Shown: positions 42,271 through 52,718 of the stretch, in pieces
Numbering within the stretch: the stretch's first letter is position 1
How the letters are laid out: each line of letters starts with the position of its first letter
DNA from: an uncultured bacterium
GTDB taxonomy: Bacteria; Bacteroidota; Bacteroidia; Bacteroidales; Bacteroidaceae
Length of the DNA stretch: 64,000 bases
NCBI GenBank assembly: GCA_905215555.1
Contig: CAJMQU010000022.1
Location: 1 to 64,000 of the forward strand
Direction of reading: 5' to 3'
Translations under genes and position numbers: made by a program
The notes under the pieces: generated by a model
Seen by the model: only the letters and a program-made list of their open reading frames with translations
Databases searched by the model: none
Told to the model about the DNA's origin: nothing

Positions 42271-45200
42271 ATGGGACGAATGAAAGCTAAACATTGCATA
42301 GCAGATACGCTATTCTTTCTTTTACTGAATATTGTTGTCTTTGTTTCCTGCACAAGCAGCAAGAAAGACATAGTTCCCTCTGCCGAATACGCTCCTTATG
42401 TGAACGCATATACCGGAGGAGTCATCTCACAAACTTCAAATATCCGCATAGAGCTGACACGAGATCAACCCATGGTCGATTTAAATAATGAACTGAAAGA
42501 AAATCCGTTCAGTTTCTCTCCCTCCCTGAAAGGTAAAGCGTATTGGGTCAGCAACAATACCATTGAATTCGTTCCCGAAGCGGGTATTCTGAAACCGGGA
42601 CAATTCTACGAAGGAACTTTCCAACTGGGTAAATTTGCAGAAGTGGACAGTCGCCTGAAAGAGTTCAAGTTTTCTTTCAGGGTGCAGGAGCCCAATTTTT
42701 CTCTCAACGTCGAACCGCTCACGACAGCTGACATAAACAGCCACTCCGAACAGGTAGGCATCAAAGGAGAAATACGTTTCAGTGATGCCGCAAAGAAAGA
42801 AGCGGTAGAGAAAATGCTGACTGCCAGAAACGGGGAAGGACATATCTATCCGGTAAACATCACCCCGACAGATAACCCGACACGCTACCGGTTCGAGATT
42901 ATCGGCATTTCCCGTGAAGAAGAAGACTACCAACTGGAAATAAAAGCGGACGGCACTCCCGTAGACATCGACCACCAACTGACCGAGAGTGTACTGATTC
43001 CTTCAAAGAATAGTTTCCGTTTCCTTTCTGCCAAGCGCATCGAAGAGCCGGAAAACGGAATAGAAATTGTATTCTCCGACCCGGTTTCCACTACACAGGA
43101 TTTGATGGGATTGATTGAAATTCCGGAAGTGTCCACCTCTATCCTCCAGATAGAAGATAACAAAGTATATATCTACTTCGAAGCAAACCAACTGAGTAAA
43201 CTGACATTAAAGATACATGAGGGAGTGAAAAACAGCAAGGATAAATCACTCGGCACCTCTCATTCCATCTCATTCAGCGAACTCAACCTGAAACCGCAAG
43301 TAGAAATGTCTGCTTCAGCCGCGATCCTGCCCGACTCTAAAAGCCTGATTATCCCATTCCGGGCAGTCAATCTTTATGCGGTAGATTTGAGCATCATCCG
43401 CATTTTCGAGAACAATGTACTGATGTTTATGCAGACAAATACCCTTTCATCTGCCAGCGAACTGCGCCGTTCCGGACGGCTGGTTTACCAAAATACACTC
43501 TGGCTGAGTAAAGACAGTGCGAAAGATGTGCACCGCTGGGAAGATTATTCGATAGACCTTGCCGGACTTATCCGGCAGGAACCGGGAGCCATCTACCGCG
43601 TCATTCTTTCTTTCCGACAAGAATATTCGGCATATCCTTGCGGCGGAACAGAGAATCAGGAAATGAGCTTTGCCGACAATACCGCCTCCGAAGGACTGAC
43701 AAAAGTCAGTGGAAGTACTGTTTTTGAAGAGAACGAAGCAGAATGGGACACTCCCGAAGCTTACTTCTATTATAATGGCGGAATTAAAATGGACTGGAGC
43801 CAGTATGACTGGAGGCAACGTAACAATCCCTGCCATCCTTCCTATTATATGGACTCCGACCGGACAGCGTCCTGCAATGTGTTCGCTTCGAATATAGGAA
43901 TGATTGTAAAACGGAATTCCCTGAACAAACTATGGATTGCCGTATGCAATATTCTAGACACCCAACCGATGGAAAAAGCGAAAGTGACCGCTTATAACTT
44001 CCAGTTGCAGGCCATCGGAACAGGCGAGACCAACAGTGAAGGTTTTGTGGAAATCGCCCCGAAAGGCGTACCTTTCATAATTGTGGCCGAAGTGGACAAA
44101 CAGAAAGCATACGTCCGCGTTGCAGATGGAGAAGAGCAGTCGGTCAGCCGGTTTGATGTAGGCGGAAAAGACATTCAGAAAGGCTTGAAAGGGTTTGTAT
44201 ATGGAGAAAGAGGGGTATGGAGACCGGGAGATACGCTTCATGTAGCCTTTATCCTAGAAGATCGGGAAAAGAGAATTCCGGATAAGCATCCCGTAGCGCT
44301 GGAACTTTATAATCCGAAAGGTCAGTTCTACACAAAAATGATTTCTACGCAAGGTGTGAATGGCTTCTATACTTTCGATATTCCGACACGGGCAGAAGAT
44401 CCGACCGGACTATGGAACGCCTATGTCAAAGTAGGTGGAACCGCTTTCCACAAGAGTCTCCGCATAGAAACCGTAAAACCGAACCGGCTGAAGATTAATC
44501 TGAAATTTCTCGATAAGGTCATTCAGGCTTCAGCAAAAGAAATACCGGTAGCCCTTTCTTCCACATGGCTGACGGGCGCCACGGCATCCAGACTGAAAAC
44601 CAAAGTGGAAATGTCTCTGTCAAAAGTAAATACACAATTCAAGAATTACAGTCAATACACCTTCAATAACCCGGCTACTGAATTTACGACAGTGAAGAAC
44701 GACATATTCGACGGTACGCTGGATGCGGAAGGAAAGACCGCTTTCATTCTGAAGCTGCCGCCTGCCACCAATGCACCGGGCATGCTAAATGCAACCCTGA
44801 CAAGCCGTGTATTCGAACCGGGAGGAGATGCCAGCATTTACACACAGACCATTCCATTCTCTCCTTTCTCATCCTATGTCGGCATCAACCTGAACCAACC
44901 GAAAGGAAAATATATAGAAACAGACAAGGATCATATGTTCGACCTTGTCACGGTGAATGCGGAAGGGCAATTGGTGAACCGCTCCAACCTGGAATACAGA
45001 ATTTACCGCGTCTCCTGGAGTTGGTGGTGGGAGAATCAGGAAGAATCATTCGGCAGTTACATAAACAGTAGTTCCATCACTCCCGTAGCCAGTGGAAACA
45101 TCCGGACTACAGGCGGAAAAGCGACTTTCAAGTTCCGAGTTGATTATCCGGATTGGGGACGCTATCTGGTGTACGTGAAGGACAAGGAAAGCGGACACGC

Positions 45201-47889
45201 CACCGGCGGAACCGTCTACATAGACTGGCCCGACTGGCGCGGACGTTCAAGCAAGACGGACCCCAGCGGCATCAAGATGCTTGCTTTCTCACTGGATAAG
45301 GAATCTTACGAAATCGGTGAAACAGCAACCGCCATCATTCCTGCCGCCGCAGGAGGACGGGCACTGGTTTCTCTGGAAAACGGTTCGACCGTATTGCAAC
45401 GCGAATGGATTGAAGTTTCCAGCAACGGAGACACGAAATATGCCTTCAAGGTCACTCCGGAAATGGCTCCGAATGTCTACCTGCACATCAGCCTGCTACA
45501 ACCTCATGCACAAACGGTGAATGATTTGCCAATACGTATGTACGGTGTCGTTCCGGTATTGGTGACCGATAAGCAAACCATATTGCAGCCGCAGATCAAA
45601 ATGCCGGAAGTGTTGCGTCCTGAAACGGACTTCAATGTAACCGTCAGTGAGAAGAGCGGTAAACCGATGACGTATACGCTGGCTATCGTAGACGACGGAT
45701 TGCTCGACCTGACGAACTTCAAGACCCCCGACCCGTGGAATGATTTTTATGCCCGCGAGGCATTGGGCATCCGCACCTGGGATATGTATGACGACGTGCT
45801 CGGAGCTTCGGCAGGACGCTACAGTTCTCTGTTCAGTACGGGCGGTGACGAAACATTGAAACCTGCCGATGCAAAAGCAAACCGATTCAAACCAGTAGTC
45901 AAATTCATCGGCCCGTTCTATCTGGATAAAGGCAAACAAAGAACGCATACGCTGAAACTGCCCATGTATGTGGGGTCTGTCCGCACAATGGTAGTCGCTG
46001 GACAGGATGGAGCTTATGGAAAGGCGGAAAAGACATCGTTTGTACGAACGCCGTTGATGTTGTTGTCCACTCTCCCGCGTGTTCTCAGTACGCAGGAGGA
46101 AATCACCGTTCCGGTGAATATCTTTGCCATGGAAAAAGAAGTAAAGAATGTGACGGTATCTATTCAGTCAACCGGTGGCGGGGTACAAGTAGTAGGAAAC
46201 AAACAGCAGTCCATCACTTTTTCCCAACCGGGTGACCAGCTCACATTCTTCAAGATCAAGACAGACAGCCAAACCGGCAAGGCAACCATCCGACTGACCG
46301 CCAGCGGTGACGGAAAACAGACTAAAGAAACAATTGAAATAGAAGTACGGAATCCCAATCCGGCAGTCACCCTGCGCACCAGCAAATGGCTGGAAGGAGG
46401 AGAAAACTTAACCATCCCGTATAGTCTGAATAATGCTTCCCCAACAAACAGCCGCCTGCTGTTGGAGGTTTCGCGCATACCTTCGGTGGACATCAGCCGA
46501 CGGTTCGACTTCCTGTACAACTACCAGCACCATTGCACGGAGCAGCTGACATCGAAAGTATTGCCGTTGCTGTTCGTCAGCCAGTTCAAGGACATAGACA
46601 GTGAAGAGGCGGAAAAAATAAAAGCCAATATTCAGGAAGGCATCCGGCAGATTTACTCTCGGCAGCTTCCTAACGGTGGGTTCGTCTACTGGCCGGGAAA
46701 TGCAGCGGCTGACGAGTGGATAACTTCTTATACGGGTATGTTCCTCGTACTGGCGCAAGAAAAAGGCTATGCCGTTCATCCGAATGTACTGAACAAATGG
46801 AAACGCTTCCAGCGTGCCGCCGCCCAAAACTGGCGGATGCCAGAACAGAATGACAACTGGATGTACTGGCAATCAGGATTGCAACAGGCTTACAGGCTGT
46901 ATACATTGGCACTGGCAGGCGTCCATGAACAGGGAGCCATGAACCGGATGAAGGAGCAAACTAACCTGTCGTTGCAAGCCAAATGGAGACTGGCGGCAGC
47001 GTATGCCCTGACGGGTAAAACGAAACCGGCAGAAGAACTGGTGTTCAATGCGGAAACGACCGTGAAACCCTATTCTTCGCAAAACTTTATCTACGGCTCG
47101 TATGACCGTGACGAAGCAATGATACTGGAAACCCTGCTCTTGTTGCATAAGGACCAGGCCGCCCTGCAACAAGCCAAAAAAGTTTCGCAGAATCTGGCAG
47201 ATGAGAACCGGTTCAGCACGCAGTCCACAGCCTTCTCACTGATGGCAATGGGACGCTTGGCGGAAAAACTTTCAGGCACACTAGATTTCTCCTGGAGCTG
47301 GAACGGAAAACAACAACCTGCCGTGAAGTCAGCTAAGGCTGTATTCGGAAAGGAACTGGACACTACCCCTACAGCGGGAAATGTAACAGTGAAGAATCAA
47401 AGTAAGGGAGCATTGAATGTGGACTTTATCACACGCATACAGTTAGTCAACGATACACTGCCCGAGATTTCCAATAATCTACGTCTGGACGTGAAATATA
47501 CAGATATGAACGGAGCAACTATCTCTATAGATGACATCAAACAAGGTACGGACTTTATGGCTGTCATCACCGTAGGGAATATCAGCGGGACTACCGGGTA
47601 TAGCAACCTGGCATTGACACATATCATTCCGTCAGGTTGGGAGATTTACAATGAACGTTTCATAACCCCGGAAGCCACGCCGACCCGCAATTATACCTAT
47701 CAGGATATTCGCGATGACCGCGTACTGACTTACTTTGACCTGCAACGCAGCGAACTGAAAAAGTTTACCGTAAGACTACAAGCCACGTATGCCGGTAATT
47801 TTGTTCTGCCTGCTATCCAGTGCGAAGCCATGTATGATGCTTCGGCACAGGCACGGACTAAGGCAGGAAGAACCACGGTTAGTAAATAA
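42271..47889 (+). CDS. Alpha-2-macroglobulin-like lipoprotein with intact thioester motif
   Basis: 1872-residue periplasmic lipoprotein of the bacterial alpha-2-macroglobulin family (YfhM-like). A lipoprotein signal peptide ends in VFVSC (lipobox; Cys lipidated). Macroglobulin-like domains follow; GFVYGERGVWRPGDTLHVAF marks the MG2 domain and VKFIGPFYLDKGKQRTHTLK the alpha-2-M core region. The thioester segment YQHHCTEQLTSK keeps CxEQ with Cys at about residue 1422, so it could trap attacking proteases covalently. The next gene is PBP1C, the same partner as in Proteobacteria, suggesting that the two protect or repair the cell wall together. Confidence 0.93.
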   Translation: MGRMKAKHCIADTLFFLLLNIVVFVSCTSSKKDIVPSAEYAPYVNAYTGGVISQTSNIRIELTRDQPMVDLNNELKENPFSFSPSLKGKAYWVSNNTIEFVPEAGILKPGQFYEGTFQLGKFAEVDSRLKEFKFSFRVQEPNFSLNVEPLTTADINSHSEQVGIKGEIRFSDAAKKEAVEKMLTARNGEGHIYPVNITPTDNPTRYRFEIIGISREEEDYQLEIKADGTPVDIDHQLTESVLIPSKNSFRFLSAKRIEEPENGIEIVFSDPVSTTQDLMGLIEIPEVSTSILQIEDNKVYIYFEANQLSKLTLKIHEGVKNSKDKSLGTSHSISFSELNLKPQVEMSASAAILPDSKSLIIPFRAVNLYAVDLSIIRIFENNVLMFMQTNTLSSASELRRSGRLVYQNTLWLSKDSAKDVHRWEDYSIDLAGLIRQEPGAIYRVILSFRQEYSAYPCGGTENQEMSFADNTASEGLTKVSGSTVFEENEAEWDTPEAYFYYNGGIKMDWSQYDWRQRNNPCHPSYYMDSDRTASCNVFASNIGMIVKRNSLNKLWIAVCNILDTQPMEKAKVTAYNFQLQAIGTGETNSEGFVEIAPKGVPFIIVAEVDKQKAYVRVADGEEQSVSRFDVGGKDIQKGLKGFVYGERGVWRPGDTLHVAFILEDREKRIPDKHPVALELYNPKGQFYTKMISTQGVNGFYTFDIPTRAEDPTGLWNAYVKVGGTAFHKSLRIETVKPNRLKINLKFLDKVIQASAKEIPVALSSTWLTGATASRLKTKVEMSLSKVNTQFKNYSQYTFNNPATEFTTVKNDIFDGTLDAEGKTAFILKLPPATNAPGMLNATLTSRVFEPGGDASIYTQTIPFSPFSSYVGINLNQPKGKYIETDKDHMFDLVTVNAEGQLVNRSNLEYRIYRVSWSWWWENQEESFGSYINSSSITPVASGNIRTTGGKATFKFRVDYPDWGRYLVYVKDKESGHATGGTVYIDWPDWRGRSSKTDPSGIKMLAFSLDKESYEIGETATAIIPAAAGGRALVSLENGSTVLQREWIEVSSNGDTKYAFKVTPEMAPNVYLHISLLQPHAQTVNDLPIRMYGVVPVLVTDKQTILQPQIKMPEVLRPETDFNVTVSEKSGKPMTYTLAIVDDGLLDLTNFKTPDPWNDFYAREALGIRTWDMYDDVLGASAGRYSSLFSTGGDETLKPADAKANRFKPVVKFIGPFYLDKGKQRTHTLKLPMYVGSVRTMVVAGQDGAYGKAEKTSFVRTPLMLLSTLPRVLSTQEEITVPVNIFAMEKEVKNVTVSIQSTGGGVQVVGNKQQSITFSQPGDQLTFFKIKTDSQTGKATIRLTASGDGKQTKETIEIEVRNPNPAVTLRTSKWLEGGENLTIPYSLNNASPTNSRLLLEVSRIPSVDISRRFDFLYNYQHHCTEQLTSKVLPLLFVSQFKDIDSEEAEKIKANIQEGIRQIYSRQLPNGGFVYWPGNAAADEWITSYTGMFLVLAQEKGYAVHPNVLNKWKRFQRAAAQNWRMPEQNDNWMYWQSGLQQAYRLYTLALAGVHEQGAMNRMKEQTNLSLQAKWRLAAAYALTGKTKPAEELVFNAETTVKPYSSQNFIYGSYDRDEAMILETLLLLHKDQAALQQAKKVSQNLADENRFSTQSTAFSLMAMGRLAEKLSGTLDFSWSWNGKQQPAVKSAKAVFGKELDTTPTAGNVTVKNQSKGALNVDFITRIQLVNDTLPEISNNLRLDVKYTDMNGATISIDDIKQGTDFMAVITVGNISGTTGYSNLALTHIIPSGWEIYNERFITPEATPTRNYTYQDIRDDRVLTYFDLQRSELKKFTVRLQATYAGNFVLPAIQCEAMYDASAQARTKAGRTTVSK

Positions 47890-47908
47890 CGAAACATCTC
47901 AAAAGGAT

Positions 47909-47940
47909 GACTGTTTCAAAAGTGACTTTTTGAAACAGTC
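47909..47940 (+). repeat. Stem-loop between macroglobulin and pbpC genes
   Basis: GACTGTTTCAAAA (47909-47921) and TTTTGAAACAGTC (47928-47940) form a perfect 13-bp stem with a 6-base loop in the 77-base gap. A second copy of GACAGTC follows at 47947-47953. No T-run follows, so it may tune rather than end transcription. Confidence 0.7.
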
Positions 47941-47966
47941 GCCCGAGACAGTCATATAAATCATGG

Positions 47967-50345
47967 ATGAAAATTCAGATCATTAAATTCTTCAAACATC
48001 TGTCTATCACCAGAAAAGTAATACTGAGCATTATTACAATTCTGGTGATAGCCTATATGTTTTGTCTCCCACGACAATTGTTTCATGTCCCCTATTCCAC
48101 CGTCGTGACCGACCGTAACGGAGATTTATTGGGGGCACGCATTGCCTCCGACGGCCAATGGCGCTTCCCTCCCCGAAACAGTACTCCAGAGAAGATCAGG
48201 CAATGTTTGATTATGTTTGAAGACAGGCATTTCTATCACCACTGGGGCATTAACCCATTCGCTACCGGAAGGGCGGCCTGGCAAAACCTGAAAAACAAAC
48301 GTGTCGTCAGCGGTGGAAGCACCCTCACGATGCAGACCATCCGGCTGGCAAGAAATGAATCGCGCACCTTCGGAGAGAAATTCATTGAAATGATTCTGGC
48401 TACCCGCCTCGAATTCCGTGCTTCGAAAGAGCAAATCCTGTCAATGTACGTCTCGCACGCCCCCTTTGGCGGAAATGTTGTAGGGCTGGATGCCGCTGCG
48501 TGGAGATACTTCGGACATTCCGCGGAAGACTTATCGTGGGCAGAAGCTGCGATGCTGGCTGTACTGCCGAATGCGCCTTCTATGATTCATCTCTCCAAAG
48601 CACGCCAGGCATTGCTTGAAAAGCGCAACAGGCTCCTGAAACAACTATATACGCAAGAAGTAATAGATGAATCGGCTTACGAACTGGCTATCAGTGAACC
48701 ACTCCCCGAGGAACCGCATCCGTTGCCACAAATAGCTCCGCACCTGGTCAGCCGCTTCTATCAAAAACGAAACGGGAAGTATTCCATATCGACCATAGAC
48801 AGGGGAATACAGACCCGGATTGAAAGTCTGGCCGAACGATGGAGTAATGAGTTCAACCGAAGCGATATACGTAACCTGGCAATACTGGTAATTGATATCC
48901 GGACGAACCAAGTAATAGCCTATTGCGGAAATGTCAACTTTGAGCACAAACAATCTGGAAACCAAGTAGATGTTATTCAGGCTCCCAGAAGTACGGGAAG
49001 TATCCTGAAACCATTCCTATACTATACTATGTTGCAGGAAGGCAGTCTGCTGCCGAATATGCTGCTGCCGGATATACCAGTCAATATCAACGGATTCACT
49101 CCTCAGAACTTCAACTTGCAGTTTGAGGGGGCAGTTCCCGCATCGGAGGCTCTTGCACGGTCACTGAATATTCCGGCTGTCACGATGCTGCAAAGATATG
49201 GGGTTCCGAAATTTCATAGTTTCCTGCGGCAAACAGGATTCAGAACGATCAGCTGCCCGGCCTCCCATTACGGCTTGTCACTTATTCTGGGCGGCGCAGA
49301 AGCCACACTATGGGATGTGACAAGTGCATACGCCAACATGGGACGGAGTTTGCTGCAACTTCCGCAGATGCCTTGCGACTTATTGCTTCATGCACATGAA
49401 AACGAAGAGAGTAGTTCCTTTGACAAGCTCGGAATGACGGACGAAACATCAGGCAAGATATCACAGAAAACATCAGGCATATTCAAGCCGGGTGCCGTAT
49501 GGCAAACCTTTGAAGCCCTGACTGAAGTCAACCGCCCCGAAGAAATAGACTGGAAATCCATCCCCTCCATGCACCCCATTGCCTGGAAAACCGGAACAAG
49601 TTATGGTTTCCGCGATGCTTGGGCTGTCGGAGTTACCCCCGGATATGCAGTAGGCGTATGGGTAGGGAACGCAACCGGAGAAGGAAAACCCGGTCTTGTA
49701 GGAGCACGAACAGCGGGTCCGGTATTGTTCGACATATTCAACATGCTTCCTGCCTCGCGATGGTTCAAACGTCCGGAGGGTATCTTTGTCACAGCTGAAA
49801 TATGCCGGAAATCAGGACATCTGAAAAGTAGGTTCTGCGAGGAGACGGACTCCTTGCTCATTCTTCCCGCAGGACTCAAGACAAAAGCCTGCCCCTACCA
49901 CCATCTCATCACGTTGTCGGCTGATGAGACCCAACGCATTTATGAGAATTGTGCCAATACAGAACCTACCATCCGGAAATCATGGTTCACTCTGCCCCCT
50001 GTATGGGAATGGTATTATAAGCAGCACCACCCGGAATACAAACCACTTCCCCCCTTCAAACCGGGCTGCGGAGAAGACGCCCTACAGCAGATGCAATTCA
50101 TCTATCCACCGATGAATGCCCGCGTCATGCTGCCCCGACAGATGGACGGAAGCAAAGGTTTCATCACCGTCGAACTGGCGCATAGCAATCCAGCCACTAC
50201 CATCTATTGGCACCTCGACAACAGCTATCTGACTCAAACTCAGGATTTCCATAAGATCTCCCTGCAACCCAGTCCCGGCAAGCACTCACTGACTGCCGTA
50301 GATGACGCAGGAAATACGGTCTCTACGACTTTCTTTGTAGAATAA
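47967..50345 (+). CDS. pbpC: Penicillin-binding protein 1C
   Basis: 792-residue bifunctional class A PBP. An N-terminal TM helix (VILSIITILVIAYMFCLP) anchors a GT51 glycosyltransferase domain (MFEDRHFYHHWGINPFATGR, with the catalytic Glu, then VVSGGSTLTMQTIRLARNES). The transpeptidase domain has SILK (in PRSTGSILKPFLYY), and WKTGTSYGFRDAW as KTG. A C-terminal BiPBP_C-like domain is seen (HSNPATTIYWHLDNSYLT). PBP1C polymerises peptidoglycan. Next to the macroglobulin gene as in E. coli yfhM-pbpC. Starts at the first ATG before a basic-then-TM segment. Confidence 0.94.
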   Translation: MKIQIIKFFKHLSITRKVILSIITILVIAYMFCLPRQLFHVPYSTVVTDRNGDLLGARIASDGQWRFPPRNSTPEKIRQCLIMFEDRHFYHHWGINPFATGRAAWQNLKNKRVVSGGSTLTMQTIRLARNESRTFGEKFIEMILATRLEFRASKEQILSMYVSHAPFGGNVVGLDAAAWRYFGHSAEDLSWAEAAMLAVLPNAPSMIHLSKARQALLEKRNRLLKQLYTQEVIDESAYELAISEPLPEEPHPLPQIAPHLVSRFYQKRNGKYSISTIDRGIQTRIESLAERWSNEFNRSDIRNLAILVIDIRTNQVIAYCGNVNFEHKQSGNQVDVIQAPRSTGSILKPFLYYTMLQEGSLLPNMLLPDIPVNINGFTPQNFNLQFEGAVPASEALARSLNIPAVTMLQRYGVPKFHSFLRQTGFRTISCPASHYGLSLILGGAEATLWDVTSAYANMGRSLLQLPQMPCDLLLHAHENEESSSFDKLGMTDETSGKISQKTSGIFKPGAVWQTFEALTEVNRPEEIDWKSIPSMHPIAWKTGTSYGFRDAWAVGVTPGYAVGVWVGNATGEGKPGLVGARTAGPVLFDIFNMLPASRWFKRPEGIFVTAEICRKSGHLKSRFCEETDSLLILPAGLKTKACPYHHLITLSADETQRIYENCANTEPTIRKSWFTLPPVWEWYYKQHHPEYKPLPPFKPGCGEDALQQMQFIYPPMNARVMLPRQMDGSKGFITVELAHSNPATTIYWHLDNSYLTQTQDFHKISLQPSPGKHSLTAVDDAGNTVSTTFFVE

Positions 50346-50547
50346 TGAACGTCAGTGGAAGCCTGCTATGAGTTGGTCCGACAATCGCATCAGAGCATTT
50401 TTTTAGGCTTTTTAAAGAAAATACCTAAAAGGAGTGAGTGCTTTGTTGCGAAAAAGTGCCTACATTTGTACCCCGAAACAGTGCGGCAAAAAACACCTTG
50501 TTCCGAAAAACAACCCCAATGCTTTTAGGAGTGAACATTGTTTTTCG

Positions 50548-50555
50548 TATATTTG
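50548..50555 (+). promoter_or_regulatory. Candidate -7 element of the NagB-like/PIG-L gene
   Basis: TATATTTG matches TAnnTTTG, 52 bases before the start codon. Another match, TACATTTG at 50461-50468, lies further upstream. The 262-base gap contains no gene that I can support. Confidence 0.5.
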
Positions 50556-50607
50556 TTAAATCTTAGAAGCGACAAGCTTTAATCAATTTATTAATACCAA
50601 ATAAGTT

Positions 50608-52599
50608 ATGAAAACCAATCTTAGTTCTCAAATCACTCTCAACAGAGTCTCCCCCAGGTATTACAGACCTGAGAATGCATTTGAAAGGTCAGTATTGACC
50701 CGACTTGAAAAAATTCCAACCGACATTTACGAATCGGCAGAGGAAGGTGCCAACCACATTGCCTGTGAAATTGCGCAGCTTATCCGCGATAAACAGAAAG
50801 CGGGACGCTTCTGCGTATTGGCATTGCCTGGTGGAAATTCTCCCCGCAACGTATATTCAGCCCTCATCCGCATGCATAAAGAAGAAGGCCTGAGCTTCCG
50901 TAATGTCATCATATTCAACCTTTACGAATATTATCCACTTACGTCGGATGCCATCAACAGCAACCTGAATGCCCTGAAAGAGATGTTTCTGGATCATGTG
51001 GATGTTGACAAGCAAAACATTTTCAGCCCTGACAGCACTATCCACAAAGATACCATCTTTGAATACTGCCGCCTGTACGAACAGCGCATAGAAAGTTTCG
51101 GTGGTCTGGACGCTGTACTGTTGGGTATCGGCCGCGTAGGTAACATCGGTTTCAACGAACCGGGTTCACGATTGAACTCCACCACCCGCTTGATTTTGTT
51201 GGATAATGACTCACGCAACGAAGCATCCAAAATGTTCGGCAGTATTGAAAGCACACCTATCAGTTCCATAACAATGGGTGTTTCTACCATATTGAGCGCC
51301 AAGAAAATCTATCTGATGGCTTGGGGTGAGGATAAAGCCAAAATGGTAAAAGAATGTGTGGAAGGTCCGGTTACAGATACTATCCCGGCTTCTTACCTGC
51401 AAACCCACAACAACGCTCATGTCGTTATCGACCTCTCTGCAGCAGGTAACCTGACACGCATCCAACGTCCGTGGCTGGTGACTTCCTGCGAATGGAACGA
51501 TAAACTGATTCGCAGTGCCATCGTATGGCTTTGCCAACTGACCGGAAAACCAATCTTGAAACTGACCAATAAAGATTATAATGAAAACGGCCTGAGCGAA
51601 TTGCTGGCTTTATTCGGTTCGGCATATAATGTGAATATCAAGATATTCAATGACTTGCAGCACACCATCACCGGCTGGCCCGGCGGAAAGCCAAACGCTG
51701 ACGACACTTATCGTCCCGAACGTGCAAAACCATATCCGAAACGGGTCGTTGTATTCTCTCCGCATCCGGACGATGATGTGATTTCCATGGGTGGTACTAT
51801 CCGCCGATTGGTAGAACAGAAACATGATGTACACGTAGCTTACGAGACTTCAGGCAACATTGCCGTAGGTGACGAAGAAGTGATCCGCTTCCTACATTTC
51901 ATCAACGGTTTCAACCAGATTTTCAATAACAGCGAAGATCAGGTGGTTATCGATAAATATGCAGAAATCCGCAAATTCTTGAAAGAGAAGAAAGACGGTG
52001 ACATCGATACACGCGACATCCTGACCATCAAAGGTTTGATTCGCCGCGGTGAAGCACGCACGGCATGTACTTACAACAACATACCGTTGGATCACTGCCA
52101 CTTCCTCGACCTGCCGTTCTACGAAACAGGCCGTATCCAAAAAGGGCCACTGACAGAAGCTGATGTGGAAATCGTACGCAACCTGTTGCGCGAAGTGAAG
52201 CCTCACCAGATATTCGTTGCCGGTGACCTTGCCGACCCGCATGGAACACACCGGGTCTGCACCGATGCAGTGTTTGCAGCCATCGACCTGGAGAAAGAAG
52301 AAGGTGCCAAATGGCTGAAAGATTGTCGCATTTGGATGTATCGTGGCGCGTGGGCTGAATGGGAAATTGAAAACATCGAAATGGCAGTGCCTATCAGTCC
52401 GGAAGAACTGCGTGCAAAACGTAACTCCATCCTGAAACACCAATCACAGATGGAAAGTGCACCGTTCCTGGGTAATGACGAGCGCCTGTTCTGGCAACGC
52501 AGCGAAGACCGCAACCGTGGTACGGCTGCATTGTATGACAGCTTGGGTCTGGCATCTTACGAAGCAATGGAGGCATTTGTGGAGTATATTCCGCTGTAA
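50608..52599 (+). CDS. NagB-like (catalytically altered) / PIG-L deacetylase fusion
   Basis: 663-residue cytoplasmic protein. The N-terminal half follows glucosamine-6-phosphate deaminase (LALPGGNSPRNVYSALIRMH, then FNLYEYYPL and GIGRVGNIGFNEPGS). But three catalytic positions of E. coli NagB are changed: Asp72 is Tyr106, Asp141 is Val177 and His143 is Asn179; only Glu148 (Glu184) stays. From about residue 375 a PIG-L zinc deacetylase domain follows, with FSPHPDDDVISMGGTIRRL and FVAGDLADPHGTHRVCTDA (metal ligands kept). Databases usually name such proteins glucosamine-6-phosphate deaminase, but I expect the deacetylase half to be the active one and the NagB half to bind a ligand. Confidence 0.9.
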   Translation: MKTNLSSQITLNRVSPRYYRPENAFERSVLTRLEKIPTDIYESAEEGANHIACEIAQLIRDKQKAGRFCVLALPGGNSPRNVYSALIRMHKEEGLSFRNVIIFNLYEYYPLTSDAINSNLNALKEMFLDHVDVDKQNIFSPDSTIHKDTIFEYCRLYEQRIESFGGLDAVLLGIGRVGNIGFNEPGSRLNSTTRLILLDNDSRNEASKMFGSIESTPISSITMGVSTILSAKKIYLMAWGEDKAKMVKECVEGPVTDTIPASYLQTHNNAHVVIDLSAAGNLTRIQRPWLVTSCEWNDKLIRSAIVWLCQLTGKPILKLTNKDYNENGLSELLALFGSAYNVNIKIFNDLQHTITGWPGGKPNADDTYRPERAKPYPKRVVVFSPHPDDDVISMGGTIRRLVEQKHDVHVAYETSGNIAVGDEEVIRFLHFINGFNQIFNNSEDQVVIDKYAEIRKFLKEKKDGDIDTRDILTIKGLIRRGEARTACTYNNIPLDHCHFLDLPFYETGRIQKGPLTEADVEIVRNLLREVKPHQIFVAGDLADPHGTHRVCTDAVFAAIDLEKEEGAKWLKDCRIWMYRGAWAEWEIENIEMAVPISPEELRAKRNSILKHQSQMESAPFLGNDERLFWQRSEDRNRGTAALYDSLGLASYEAMEAFVEYIPL

Positions 52600-52622
52600 A
52601 TGTTTGCTAAATAGAAATAAAG

Positions 52623-52657
52623 AAGAGTGGGGAACTAAGGTTATCCACTCTTTTTTT
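52623..52657 (+). terminator. Rho-independent terminator after the PIG-L fusion gene
   Basis: AAGAGTGG (52623-52630) and CCACTCTT (52645-52652) pair, followed by a run of seven Ts. Confidence 0.88.
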
Positions 52658-52660
52658 ATA

Positions 52661-52668
52661 TACTTTTG
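52661..52668 (+). promoter_or_regulatory. -7 promoter element of the amidase_3-like gene
   Basis: TACTTTTG matches TAnnTTTG directly after the preceding terminator and 50 bases before the start codon. Confidence 0.6.
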
Positions 52669-52718
52669 CGGGAAAGTCCTCACCACAGAGGACACAAAGT
52701 TCACAGAGGATTTTCGTT

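Noticed and set aside
52681..52710. Direct repeat of CACAGAGGA before the amidase_3-like gene as a regulatory site
   Set aside because: Two short copies only; similar CACAGAG-type strings occur as common simple intergenic sequence, and nothing ties them to control.
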